From positions 187,177 through 251,176 of the forward strand of contig NZ_LUAV01000012.1 of NCBI RefSeq assembly GCF_002078505.1: a stretch of DNA of 64,000 nucleotides, read 5' to 3'. The first letter of the stretch is position 1; the number at the start of each line of letters is the position of its first letter. This DNA is from Ensifer aridi (GTDB lineage: Bacteria > Pseudomonadota > Alphaproteobacteria > Rhizobiales > Rhizobiaceae). Under the pieces are notes generated by a model, which was not told where the DNA came from, did not search any database, and saw only the letters and a list, made by a program, of their open reading frames with translations. Of the stretch, positions 45,611 to 54,071 are shown one piece after another. A program made the translations under genes and the position numbers.

Positions 45611-46405
45611 ATGTTGAGCGTGATGGCGTTGATCCTGGCTCTCAGTGGAAGCCCGATACAGTCGGCCGCCATGCCCGCGGATGTCGATGTGGAACTGGTG
45701 CTGGCCGTCGACATGTCCGGCTCGATGGACATGGAGGAGGCGCGGGTGCAACGCTCCGGCTACCTCCAGGCATTGAGGCACCCGGAATTCATCAACGCGG
45801 TCAAGGGAGGCTTCCTCGGGCGCATCGCCATAGGCTATTTCGAATGGGCGGGGCTCGTGAACGAGGCCTCCGTCGTCAATTGGCAGATCATCGACGATGC
45901 CGAGGACGCTGAAGCCTTTGCCGCCAAGGTGGAAGCACGGCCGATCGGCACACGCCGCGGCACCTCGATCTCGAATGCAATCATTTTTGGCGCGAACCTG
46001 ATCGACTCGAATACCTTCTCCGGGGCGCGGCGCGTCATCGACATTTCCGGCGACGGCCCGAACAATACCGGGCCGCCCGTAGCCCCTGCCCGCAACGACG
46101 CAATAGCACGCGGGATTGTGATCAACGGCCTTGCGATCTTGATCCGCCCGTCGGTTTCAACCGGTCCACTCGATCAATACTATGCGGAATGCGTCATCGG
46201 CGGCCCCGGCTCGTTCGTGCTTCCGGTGCATGAGGCCGAGGATTTCGCGGTCGCGATCCGCCAGAAACTGATCCTCGAGGTGAGCGGCGTGGCCCCCAGA
46301 CCTACGCTTAGCCTCGCCGCCGGCGAACCCGTGGCAGATTGCATGATCGGAGAAAAGCTCCGGCCGGGATTTCTCGACCGGGTCTATCCGGAGCTCGACC
46401 GTTAG
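45611..46405 (+). CDS. DUF1194 (VWA-like) exported protein
   Basis: 264 residues. A signal peptide (MLSVMALILALSGSPIQSAA) is followed by a von Willebrand A-like fold with the MIDAS motif DMSGSMD and the later DISGDGPNN, both typical of DUF1194. It is probably periplasmic and metal-binding; its function is unknown. ATG 45611 is chosen because upstream in-frame codons (TTG 45599) have no ribosome site. Confidence 0.83.
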   Translation: MLSVMALILALSGSPIQSAAMPADVDVELVLAVDMSGSMDMEEARVQRSGYLQALRHPEFINAVKGGFLGRIAIGYFEWAGLVNEASVVNWQIIDDAEDAEAFAAKVEARPIGTRRGTSISNAIIFGANLIDSNTFSGARRVIDISGDGPNNTGPPVAPARNDAIARGIVINGLAILIRPSVSTGPLDQYYAECVIGGPGSFVLPVHEAEDFAVAIRQKLILEVSGVAPRPTLSLAAGEPVADCMIGEKLRPGFLDRVYPELDR

Positions 46406-46540
46406 AACTTTTTCCGCCACTGGAACGGCGCGCGCGGAACGGGGCCAAAAATGCGTGCGGCCTTCTCGTCGCATCGCACTTTGCCCTTCCCGCCCGGGAT
46501 GATCTGCCTGGGCGCCCGGCGACGGGACGCCCCGTTCCCC

Positions 46541-46762
46541 TCACTGCAACCGACGAGTCGACGTATCGAGGCCCGCGCCCGTGATGACGAACTCGTGCCG
46601 GTGGCGTATCTCGTCGGCGACGGCGTGCAACGCCATCTCGACGCAATATTCCACCGCCTGGGCATCCAGCGCTCGGGCGCTATCGCGGATATGTGTCAGC
46701 ATCCTCGCCATGCTCGCGAGTTCCGACTCAGTGTCCGTCGAAGGTAAAACATGCTTAGTCAT
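46541..46762 (-). CDS. small hypothetical protein
   Basis: 73 residues, mostly helical (ESELASMARMLTHIRDSARA, DAQAVEYCVEMALHAVADEI) with one Cys and no signal or membrane segment. GGGGG precedes ATG 46762. It lies downstream of the YcaO gene on the same strand, with 190 bp between. A 65-codon ORF (46755-46952) fills that gap but looks random. No family recognised. Confidence 0.55.
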   Translation of the reverse strand: MTKHVLPSTDTESELASMARMLTHIRDSARALDAQAVEYCVEMALHAVADEIRHRHEFVITGAGLDTSTRRLQ

Positions 46763-46952
46763 TCGAACCCCCACTGCGTACGCTAACCTGAGCCCGACTA
46801 TAAACGAATCCGCCGTTTACGCGCGTTGCACGAGCGTTGCACACGCCAAAGTAGTTATTCTGGTCACGTTCCACCAAAATTAGAGGGCTCGGACGAATTT
46901 GTGAGGAGAAATTAGCGAGGCCCATGAGTGGGGATTCAGCGAGAAGCGCCAT

Positions 46953-48224
46953 TCAAGACGAGATCGCCCGCGACAGCGCGCGCAAGCCGAAACGACGCGC
47001 CCTGTTGCCCTCGGGGCTTTCGAGATCGGGAATGACAACCTTCACGACGGAAAAGGGAAAACGGTCCGCAGAGAGCCGTACCGCGATGACGGACCGGACA
47101 CCCGCCTCCTTCACACGATCGATGGTGCAAGGCAACAGAGAACCGAGGCCGACACCGACGCAGGGGGTGCGAAGCGCGAACTGGCGCGGCTCTGCCAGGA
47201 AGGCGCGCCGTGTCGTTTCCGGCAGGGGTCGACTGAAGGCCTCGGGATGGACGTCGTCCCGAGCGCCGCTGACATAGGTGAGCCGCGACTGGACCGCCTC
47301 GGTCACCGCTCGAATCGCCGCCCGGACCGGGAAGAGATGCGCTCCGCAGCCGCTCGTCACCTCGACGAAGCGCACTTGCCCGCCGGTTACAACGTTGCTC
47401 GGCGCGAGCAGCGCGAGAAAGGCAGGAATATTCGTGTCGCTGGTGATGTCGAAAAGCCGGAGCTCGAGCCCCGCCGCTTTGATGCGCTCGATGAGCTGGC
47501 CTAGCACCGGATCGCCGAAGGCCTCGGGAGCAACGCATTTGCGATGGCGGGCTTCAGGACCGGACACTTGCCAGAGAACGTGCGCATCGCGCTCGACCCG
47601 TTCGAGGATGCCATGCAACGTGGCTTCCTCGACGACATTTCCCGACGCGAGCCCGTCGGACGACATCCAGAAGCGCGAAGGACGCGTGCGGTCGAGCAGG
47701 ACCGCCTCGAGCGGCACGAAGACATCGCGGCCGGAGACAAGATCGACGCCGCCGACCCACGTTATTTCTTCATCCGGTCCGACATCCTCCCGCCCCGCCG
47801 CGGTGAGGCTGGGAAGCGGATCGGCGGCACGCCCGAAAGCGCCGAGATTGCGGGCGGTGTCGACAACCGTTTCGACGGCCGGCTCGCCGGCGACGGCGCG
47901 CTCCAGCGCTTCCATGATCGCCGACACCTTCGCGTCCGCATCCGTCCGGCCCTTGCCCTGCGCAACGACGATCGACCTTGCGTTCGGCGTAAAGGCGCAC
48001 CAGACCGGAATCCCGACATTATCGAGGCCCGTCTGTCGGGCGACCCTCGTCACGCCGAAACCGGCAAGAAAAGGTCGAACACGGGCAAGTGTCTCCTCCG
48101 GACTGCACACCCGGTCGGAATAGGCACCGCGCGACGCCGCGCGGCGCTCGGCCTCGATGCTTTCCCTCGGCGTCTCGTCGCCCATCGGTTGAATGCTGTC
48201 GACGGGCCAGTCACCCCCGCTCAT
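46953..48224 (-). CDS. YcaO-domain protein (TfuA-associated type, orphan)
   Basis: About 423 residues. The YcaO ATP-binding motifs are seen: SxxxExxER as SAIMEALER, and the ExxxR region as EAVQSRLTYVSGARDD. The N-terminal opening RVARQTGLDNVGIPVW is like the TfuA-linked YcaO proteins of rhizobia. The C-terminus (RALSRAISS) lacks the PxPxP tail of azoline-forming YcaO. Such enzymes activate a peptide backbone amide with ATP, giving azolines or thioamides. No TfuA, cyclodehydratase partner or dehydrogenase gene is nearby. The start is uncertain (48185, 48224, 48236 or GTG 48248), since none has a good ribosome site. Confidence 0.83.
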   Translation of the reverse strand: MSGGDWPVDSIQPMGDETPRESIEAERRAASRGAYSDRVCSPEETLARVRPFLAGFGVTRVARQTGLDNVGIPVWCAFTPNARSIVVAQGKGRTDADAKVSAIMEALERAVAGEPAVETVVDTARNLGAFGRAADPLPSLTAAGREDVGPDEEITWVGGVDLVSGRDVFVPLEAVLLDRTRPSRFWMSSDGLASGNVVEEATLHGILERVERDAHVLWQVSGPEARHRKCVAPEAFGDPVLGQLIERIKAAGLELRLFDITSDTNIPAFLALLAPSNVVTGGQVRFVEVTSGCGAHLFPVRAAIRAVTEAVQSRLTYVSGARDDVHPEAFSRPLPETTRRAFLAEPRQFALRTPCVGVGLGSLLPCTIDRVKEAGVRSVIAVRLSADRFPFSVVKVVIPDLESPEGNRARRFGLRALSRAISS

Positions 48225-48384
48225 CTGACCGAGCATCGCAGGCGCCACCGCCGGCCGGCGGTGAAGACAGCAAAGCCTTCCTCCATGCCCTCACCCACCC
48301 TCACGACCAATGTCGAAGCGCTCTCGAATGTCCGGAACACCCCCCGAAGCATGCTCAAATAGCGGAAACATAGCAACCCGCCGC

Positions 48385-48489
48385 CTAGAGCGTTGCGCGT
48401 CTCATCAGAGGCGCAAACATCGCTGTAGCACTTTGAATTGCTGCATGTCCTTTGTCCCTGAATCGAGGCCGACTTAAGGAGACATGCAG
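48385..48489 (-). repeat. Ensifer-type intergenic repeat, copy B
   Basis: Read on the minus strand this is CTGCATGTCTCCTTAA, then ACATGCAGCAATTCAAAGTG, CTACAGCG, TTTGCGCCTCTGATGAGACG. It closely matches 54974-55075 in the opposite orientation. It fills part of the 0.6 kb non-coding stretch 48249-48830. Confidence 0.8.
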
Positions 48490-48793
48490 TAGGCGTCTGC
48501 GGCCGATAACCGATCGGACCGCGGGTGCGCCGTTGTTCGGCCGTCGCTTTGATGCTATATTGATCCTGTTCGATCGAGGGCGCCGGCACCCCTCCGAAGA
48601 TCGTTCGCCTGGAGCGCGCTTGGCCCAAACAAGCGCGCTTTCATATTTTTGCCCTACCGTCAGCGACGCCAGAATACGACGGCGCAACACCTGCCGCTCA
48701 TCAGAGCATTTCAGGAAAAGCGTGACGTCGGAATTGCGGAGTTTCAAAGGGGCTAGTTCCGGCGCGTTGTAGGGGAAGCGCCCGGCGCAAAAC

Positions 48794-48832
48794 CCCGGCG
48801 AGCCTGGAAGCTCACCGGGTGACGCTTTTTTT
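48794..48832. terminator. bidirectional intrinsic terminator candidate
   Basis: A 10 bp stem (CCCGGCGAGC/GCTCACCGGG, one C-A mismatch that is a G-U pair on the minus strand) has a 6-base loop. It is followed on plus by TGACGC and seven T, and on minus by CCGGGG-TTTT. It lies directly after the DUF1236 stop. Confidence 0.65.
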
Positions 48833-49250
48833 ATTGAATCACCTGCACCACCGTGCGGGTCTTCGGGTCCGCGATCACGCGCTGCTCGTTGACCACGGCG
48901 TAGGCGTAGCGGGTGTCTTCCGGAATGGGAGTGAGGACGACCGTCTCAGGCAACGGCTTGCCCACGACAATCTGCTCCTGGATTACGATCGGTTGTGGCG
49001 GAAGCGGCTGCGCTTCCACATACTCGATCACCTTCGGCGGAGGCGGGTCAAGGGCCGCACCAGCGATCGCCCCAGCAACACCACCAATAGCGGCACCGAC
49101 CGGCCCGCCGACAATCGCGCCCGTGGCGGCTCCGCCGGCCGCGCCGGTTACGGCACTGTTCCTCGATGTGTCTTCCGCCGCAGCAGGGACAGCCATCGAG
49201 CTCAATCCGACACCCAAGGCAATAGCACTCTTGATGAGAATACCTGTCAT
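48831..49250 (-). CDS. DUF1236-type exported protein with glycine-zipper segment
   Basis: 139 residues. A signal peptide (IKSAIALGVGLSSMAVPAAA) is followed by a glycine-zipper repeat (AAGGAATGAIVGGPVGAAIG) and a C-terminal DUF1236-like part ending YAYAVVNEQRVIADPKTRTV. Glycine zippers insert into or lie on membranes; the role of this rhizobial family is unknown. AAGGAGAA precedes ATG 49250. Confidence 0.82.
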   Translation of the reverse strand: MTGILIKSAIALGVGLSSMAVPAAAEDTSRNSAVTGAAGGAATGAIVGGPVGAAIGGVAGAIAGAALDPPPPKVIEYVEAQPLPPQPIVIQEQIVVGKPLPETVVLTPIPEDTRYAYAVVNEQRVIADPKTRTVVQVIQ

Positions 49251-49424
49251 CAGAAGTTCTCCTTGTTATGAGTCCCTTCCAGGGGACAACACACAGGGCC
49301 CGAGAGTGTTCCCGTATTTGCCTCGCCGTAGGTACTGCCAAGGGGCAGAGGCCTTACACGCGTAGAGATCGCATTAACCATACTCGTTTACGTTCCTCGC
49401 GGGGTTTGCAAAGGGAATGGGGCA

Positions 49425-50264
49425 ATGATCCGGGCGGGCAGTCTTCTCGTTATTCTTCTTTCAGGTGCGCGGCTCGCGGCGGCGGCCGATATCGACGGGC
49501 CCCTGGTCGGGCCTGAGGATAATTATGAGGTGCCGGTAGAACAATCTTCAGGCGGCGTCGCCGGTTATATCGAAGGCTCCTATGGCGCCGCCGTCGATGC
49601 GCCCGGCGGTATCGATACGGATACCTGGGAATTGCGAGGTGCGGTGAACTTCGACGCCGGCTCCGGAATGAACCTGCAGGTCGACCTGGGTTACACCCGC
49701 GCTTCGTACGACGATCTCGACACGAACAGCTACGATGGCGCGCTCCACGGCTACTACCGCGACAACACTTATGCAGCCGGCGTCTTCCTGCAGGCGGCAC
49801 GCCTCGATCCGGGCATCGACACCCATATCAACGATTACCTCGGCGGCCTCGAAGGCGCCTATTTCCTCGACACCTGGACCCTGCACGGGGCGCTCGGCTA
49901 CGGCCAGACGCGGATGGAAGGCATCGACGCCGACCACTACATGGGCGCGCTCGGCGCACGCATATACGCGACCGACAACATTCGCTTCGACATCGACGGC
50001 TCCCTCAACCGCATCTCGGAAAGCGACATCGATTACGATCTGCGTACCCTGAAGCTGACGGCCAACTACCGGCCCGAGGCCTTCCCCGTCACGCTCTTCG
50101 CCGGTTACAAATATGTGAATGAAGAGCTCTCCGGTTTCCGTGAATCGCTTTCCGGCAACACCAGCACGATCTTCGGCGGCTTGCGCTTCTCCTTTGGCTC
50201 GGCAACCCTGCGGGAGGAAGAGCGCCTCGGCCCTGTCTGGTCCAACAACCGCCTGGCCTTCTGA
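49425..50264 (+). CDS. outer-membrane beta-barrel-like protein
   Basis: 279 residues with a signal peptide (ending ARLAAAAD). The rest has alternating amphipathic strands with many Gly, Tyr and Asp (GYIEGSYGAAVD, LQVDLGYTRASYDDL, LHGALGYGQTRME) and a late strand IFGGLRFSFGS. This is the pattern of a porin-like or OmpA-type barrel. No homologous family can be named with confidence. It ends near Phe (NRLAF), as outer-membrane proteins often do. Confidence 0.75.
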   Translation: MIRAGSLLVILLSGARLAAAADIDGPLVGPEDNYEVPVEQSSGGVAGYIEGSYGAAVDAPGGIDTDTWELRGAVNFDAGSGMNLQVDLGYTRASYDDLDTNSYDGALHGYYRDNTYAAGVFLQAARLDPGIDTHINDYLGGLEGAYFLDTWTLHGALGYGQTRMEGIDADHYMGALGARIYATDNIRFDIDGSLNRISESDIDYDLRTLKLTANYRPEAFPVTLFAGYKYVNEELSGFRESLSGNTSTIFGGLRFSFGSATLREEERLGPVWSNNRLAF

Positions 50265-50552
50265 TCCGCTGTTCCGTCGGACCGAACGCGCGCGCCGGAT
50301 ACCCGCACGGCACGAGCAACCGTCATTGCTTGCCTCGTGATATTGAAGGGCGCTCTCGAAAATCGGCGTCGGAAATTGATCGCTTGAAATGGCGGGCTTT
50401 GTTTAGACGCGCGATCTTACCTTTCCGGTACATCGCAAGCGCCTTGCGACGGATGCACTTTCCGTTGTTGAGGACCGTGAAAGTCGCCGCGCGGCAAGAC
50501 CCGGCTTGAGGTCGCGCGCTAAGCCCGTTGGGCAACTCCGGGGCAACTTTCG

Positions 50553-50798
50553 ATGGTGAAGGCAATGGCTGAGCGGCGAGCGGCGCTCAACATGAGCAAC
50601 CTCGAGCTCAAATCCGGGCTGCAGCAGGGCTACGTCGCGAAGCTCGATAATTGGGAGCGCACATACGGCCGCGGCGTCGGTCCAGATACTATGCCGCTCT
50701 TGCTCGGTGGCCTGCGAGTCGGCTCGTCGACTTACCGCGCCGGCCGCAAAAATCAAAAGCTGATTTGGTCAGTGAGCAAATTAAGCAACGACATGTGA
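50553..50798 (+). pseudogene. remnant of a short HTH-type protein
   Basis: 81 codons with RRAALNMSNLELKSGLQQGY, AKLDNWERTYGRG and PDTMPLLLGGLRV, similar to small rhizobial XRE-like proteins that recognise this segment as a helix-turn-helix core. The C-terminal part departs from the family. The ORF sits alone in a gene-poor region (50265-51117) with no other support, so I regard it as a relic or a weak gene. Confidence 0.4.
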
Positions 50799-51117
50799 CC
50801 GAACTCAGGGCCTTCTCTCAACCGGCAATGAGATCAGCATGCATGCAGAGTTCACGGTCGGCCGTGACGTCATCATTTACAGAACCGTAAAGGACGCAGC
50901 GGTAAGTGGGCTATGACGCCGTTCGCTCATATCGTGCAGCTAATAGTCTAAGCGGAAAAACGAGAGGCGGCAGCAGCCGCCGTAGCCGCTCGACCTGCCG
51001 CATGATCGCCCGTCGCCAGAGGAGGATAGCGCCAGCAATAAGTAATACTTAGTTTATTTCTTGCTTAATTAGACTTTAGTAGCATAGTCTGACCGTCCAC
51101 TGCCTGGGAGGAGCAAG

Positions 51118-51306
51118 ATGGAGCATGTCGAGACCGAAAAGCTTTCGAAGCACACCGTTACCAAGGTTTGGAACGTCCACGAATTTTGCCAACAAAATCA
51201 ATTGGGTGAGAAAGAAGAGATCCGACTTCGTCGGCTATTCGGTCGGTTCGCTACGGCTCGCGAGCTGCTGCACAACGCCAAACGCGCTCCCAAGTGGAGA
51301 TACTGA
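51118..51306 (+). CDS. small hypothetical protein
   Basis: 62 residues, charged and probably helical (NQLGEKEEIRLRRLFGRFAT, then ARELLHNAKRAPKWRY). A strong ribosome site (GGGAGGAGCAAG) precedes ATG 51118, and the upstream region is AT-rich (AGTAATACTTAGTTTATTTC), as a promoter would be. It has no signal or membrane segment. The short basic C-terminus may bind nucleic acid (inference). Confidence 0.62.
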   Translation: MEHVETEKLSKHTVTKVWNVHEFCQQNQLGEKEEIRLRRLFGRFATARELLHNAKRAPKWRY

Positions 51307-51370
51307 GGGTTGGCGATAGGATCCCGCGTTCATCGCTGACGCGGGCGGTCGCAAAATGAAGCTGCGCACC

Positions 51371-51401
51371 AAAAAAACAGACCCGGCTATGTGGCCGGGT
51401 C
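51371..51401 (-). terminator. rho-independent terminator for the SIMPL gene
   Basis: On the minus strand GACCCGGC-cacata-GCCGGGTC is followed by TG and seven T. It lies about 170 bp after the stop of the SIMPL-domain gene. Confidence 0.8.
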
Positions 51402-51573
51402 GGTTGAAAGGTGTTTCTACCGTTTACGTCACATGGCGCCACGAAGAGGCGAGGACGGCAACAGGAGATCCCTTCTCCGCGCGTGCGGGAAAACGTGGCC
51501 GGCAAGCCGGACGAGGGTGCTCTACCTCTCGACGACACCCCGCGCTGGGCCGGGTCCACCGCGTCGAGACCGA

Positions 51574-52356
51574 TCACTGCTCGATGGCGAAGGTCACGTT
51601 GACGGTGACGTTATACGCGTTCTCTCCGGTTGCCACCGGCACTGCATCGGCGGCAAATTCCTTGGCCATGCTGCGCGCCACGGGGATCGGCTCGGGCCGG
51701 TCGGGCTGCTCCGCGAGCTCGATCAGCCGGCCGAGCGAGACGCCGGCCGCTTCGGCCAGGACCCTCGCCTTGTTGATGGCGTCGGCGACGGCGGCCTTGC
51801 GGGCCTCAGTGATCACAGCATCCGGCTTGTCGTTTGTGAATTCGATGCCGCCGCCCTGATTGACGCCGAGGGTGACCGACTTGTCGAGGACTTCGCCGAG
51901 CTTGGTAAGATCGCGCACGCGCACGCTGACACCATTGACGACCTGATAGCCGACGAGCTCCGGCGGTCGGTTGCCGCCGTCATTGTTCTGCGGGTAGTTG
52001 TATTGCGGCATGATCGAGAAGCCGCTCGTCTGCAGGTCGCGCTCGGCAATGCCGGATTGTTTCAGCGCCGCCAGCACGTCCTCCATCGCCTTGTTGTTGG
52101 CATCGAGCGCCTCGCGCGCGGTCTTGGCGTCCTTGACGACGCTCAGTTGCAGGATCGCCATGTCGGGAGCGGTTGTCGAGCGGCCTTCACCGGAGACCTT
52201 GATCACCGCCTGGCGGCCCCTGATGCCGTCCAGGCGCCCCTTGTCCCCCTTGCCGGCAACGTTGTCGTCCGCCGCAGCGGCGGACGCCAAGGCACCGGCA
52301 AAGGCGGCGGCGACAGCGGCGACATGAACCGTGCGGGCAATGCGTGTAGCAATCAT
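51574..52356 (-). CDS. SIMPL-domain (DUF541) exported protein
   Basis: 260 residues with a signal peptide (VHVAAVAAAFAGALASAAAA). The SIMPL domain begins IKVSGEGRSTTAPDMAILQL and includes ERDLQTSGFSIMPQYNYP and the conserved ELAEQPDRPEPI, ending VTVNVTFAIE. Homologues (YggE) are periplasmic or envelope proteins linked to stress. The start at 52356 follows a good spacing to GGAGAGAC. The gene lies 153 bp from the tRNA gene and is transcribed away from it. Confidence 0.88.
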   Translation of the reverse strand: MIATRIARTVHVAAVAAAFAGALASAAAADDNVAGKGDKGRLDGIRGRQAVIKVSGEGRSTTAPDMAILQLSVVKDAKTAREALDANNKAMEDVLAALKQSGIAERDLQTSGFSIMPQYNYPQNNDGGNRPPELVGYQVVNGVSVRVRDLTKLGEVLDKSVTLGVNQGGGIEFTNDKPDAVITEARKAAVADAINKARVLAEAAGVSLGRLIELAEQPDRPEPIPVARSMAKEFAADAVPVATGENAYNVTVNVTFAIEQ

Positions 52357-52508
52357 GGATGTGTCTCTCCGGTTGTTTATTCGTCGATTCCATGCTTATC
52401 GATTGTGTAGGTATTGCGGCAATGGCTTGTCGGCAAAAAGGTTTTCCGCTAGAGCCATTGACAGCTTGCGAATTGCCATTGGTTCGCAACAGCCGGCATA
52501 CGGCAGCA

Positions 52509-52584
52509 GGGCCTGTAGCTCAATGGTTAGAGCCGGCGGCTCATAACCGCTTGGTTGGGGGTTCGAGTCCCTCCGGGCCCACCA
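52509..52584 (+). tRNA. tRNA with CAU anticodon, probably tRNA-Ile2 (lysidine-modified)
   Basis: A 76-base gene from GGGCCTG to CGGGCCC-ACCA, with encoded CCA. The D arm TAGCTCAATGG, anticodon arm GGCGG-CTCATAA-CCGCT and T arm GGTTCGAGTCC are all present. The arm sequences resemble E. coli tRNA-Ile2 (TTAGAGC, then GGCGACTCATAATCGC) more than elongator tRNA-Met. Automatic tools often label it tRNA-Met. Confidence 0.9.
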
Positions 52585-52616
52585 AAATCTTTGTTTTTAC
52601 TACGTTATTTTCCCCT

Positions 52617-52650
52617 GTGTCCAAAATGCGGACAAAACAATTTTGGACAC
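52617..52650. repeat. perfect 11-bp inverted repeat beside the tRNA gene
   Basis: GTGTCCAAAAT (52617-52627) and ATTTTGGACAC (52640-52650) are separated by 12 bases containing GCGGACAAAACA. It lies 33 bp downstream of the tRNA and is not followed by a T-run. A recombination or regulatory site is possible but unproven. No gene was found from 52585 to about 53100. Confidence 0.6.
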
Positions 52651-53056
52651 GCTTTCTCCGCATCTTTTCAGCTCTCAGGCCCGCCACGACTCGGCGGGTA
52701 GCGGGCCGCGGAACTTGTGCTGAGAGCGAGCTCGACGCGGTGCGGCAACCGCAGGAGGAGGACGCCACGCCGGTTTGGATCCAGTTCCAAGGCCAGAGCC
52801 ATCGGCGAGGGCTCGCTTCATGGCGTGCGCTCGAGCAGCCGATGGCGACGGGGGCTCTGCGGCGCTCGGCTGTCGCGGCCCGCGCGCCTCAGAGGTGCTG
52901 TTCACTCGGTGGTTCGGGGCAAAGGTAAAAAAGCTGAGCGCGGAGGGAAGCTGCGCAACCGGGCTAATACTATTGGGCTATAGATCGCCGTTCATGGTGC
53001 CCTAGGTCGTTATCCGTCGTTCTTGCTCAACACCTATTCATTTCAGAAGCAATTTA

Positions 53057-53092
53057 AAGCGGAGCCTGTGCGTAAAGGCACGGGCTCCGCTT
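53057..53092. terminator. strong bidirectional hairpin, probable terminator
   Basis: AAGCGGAGCCTGTGC pairs with GCACGGGCTCCGCTT over 15 bp with one G-U, around the loop GTAAAG. AA before and TTAATTT after make it symmetrical. It may end transcription out of the tRNA region. Confidence 0.65.
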
Positions 53093-53099
53093 AATTTCG

Positions 53100-53257
53100 C
53101 CTCTCGCGACACTAGTTTTTAGTCCGCGAACACGGGCGGTCTCTTCAGGCGCGGCATAGGTCCCCTTGCTAAATCTCTCCCAATCGACAGCGCTGCCGCT
53201 CACTACTAGCCAGCGATTGACCTCGCAGCCGTCGGCGCGGAAGCAAAACCCCACGGA
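53100..53257 (-). pseudogene. fragment of a staphylococcal-nuclease-like (thermonuclease family) gene
   Basis: The minus-strand peptide CEVNRWLVVSGSAVDWERFS, then KGTYAAPEETARVRGLKTS, matches the late part of rhizobial thermonuclease-family proteins (pattern: V-N-W-x-V-x-x-G-x-A, YSKG.Y, A...RG). The catalytic N-terminal half, signal peptide and start are missing, and the hairpin at 53057-53092 covers its end. A relic is the simplest reading. Confidence 0.5.
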
Positions 53258-53404
53258 CCGCTCGTATCGCCGCCAAAGCGCTGACTGCCGCAAACGACAA
53301 CAAAAAAGCTGAACGGTGTGTGCCGCTCTCTTAAGGAAAGGATGACGGGCGCTGTGAATTCCAGCGCTCCCGCACTCTCGCCCAAGTCAATGGACTCGCA
53401 TGCA

Positions 53405-53433
53405 GAAAAGCCCCCACGCCAGGCGTGAGGGCT
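53405..53433 (-). terminator. rho-independent terminator of the 122-residue exported protein gene
   Basis: On the minus strand AGCCCTCACGCC-t-GGCGTGGGGGCT (one T-G pair) is followed by TTTTCTG, 43 bp after the gene stop. Confidence 0.75.
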
Positions 53434-53475
53434 CCATTTCCGTCGGCCGGGGGAGACAAGACGGAAATTCAAGGA

Positions 53476-53844
53476 TTACCAGCGGCCGATTATCGGGCAT
53501 CCGCGCACGTTTGCGAAGATGATTGCCTGGCGCTCGCCGTAGCGACGGCCCTGGACGACGACTTGGCGGCGGGAGACGTCGGCAACGTGGGCCCGGCGCA
53601 GGCCGCGGTCACGTGCCTTGTCGACGGCAAGCCACGGTTCGCAGCGGCCGCGGCGTTCCCAACGATCGCGCCGCCAATCGCGCCGGTCGTCCCAGCGGTC
53701 ATAGTCGCGGTCGCGGTAGTGGACGCCACCGCCCTGACCGAATTCGAAGATCAGCTGATCGGCCGAAGCCGTGGTAGTCGCACTCACAAGTCCGGTCATT
53801 CCGAGCACGGCGGCGACGGCGGCATTGACGAGGAATTTCTTCAT
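53476..53844 (-). CDS. small exported hypothetical protein
   Basis: 122 residues with a signal peptide (KKFLVNAAVAAVLGMTGLVS, then TTTASA). A strongly charged middle (YRDRDYDRWDDRRDWRRDRW) precedes a C-terminal domain with CEPWLAVDKARDRGLRRAHV and a second Cys near the end (ANVRGCPIIGRW), perhaps a disulphide pair. Similar exported proteins are common in rhizobia; no function is known. A terminator follows. Confidence 0.78.
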   Translation of the reverse strand: MKKFLVNAAVAAVLGMTGLVSATTTASADQLIFEFGQGGGVHYRDRDYDRWDDRRDWRRDRWERRGRCEPWLAVDKARDRGLRRAHVADVSRRQVVVQGRRYGERQAIIFANVRGCPIIGRW

Positions 53845-53911
53845 GGCGTTTCTCCGGTGTAGGCGAAGGGTTTCGAACTGGCTATTTGCGCCAAAGATAG
53901 ACCGGACAAAC

Positions 53912-53937
53912 TGAACGGTATCGGAACCCTCCGTTCA
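53912..53937. promoter_or_regulatory. inverted repeat upstream of the exported-protein gene
   Basis: TGAACGG (53912-53918) and CCGTTCA (53931-53937) form a perfect 7 bp inverted repeat with a 12 bp spacer, 68-93 bp upstream of the minus-strand start at 53844. It may be an operator; the regulator is not known. Confidence 0.4.
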
Positions 53938-54071
53938 TGCGGTATTCAGATTCAAGATCTCGTTGGAACAACGGGACAGAAACGCGATACGTGTTTCAGA
54001 CAATGCTCCGCCCCTGCGGAGCGCCGCCAAGCGATTGATTCAAGGGATTTCGACGATTGCAGCAGGCGTGC

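Noticed and set aside
46755..46952. 65-codon ORF directly after the YcaO stop as a YcaO substrate
   Set aside because: It has no ribosome site and no leader-core pattern rich in Cys, Ser or Thr. It could be reconsidered if conserved.
48452..48772. 106-codon plus-strand ORF in the gap after the YcaO gene
   Set aside because: It overlaps the intergenic repeat and lacks a ribosome site and any recognisable domain.
52675..52928. Overlapping ORFs of 76-189 codons after the tRNA
   Set aside because: Three frames are open at once, a composition effect; none has a start signal or family match.
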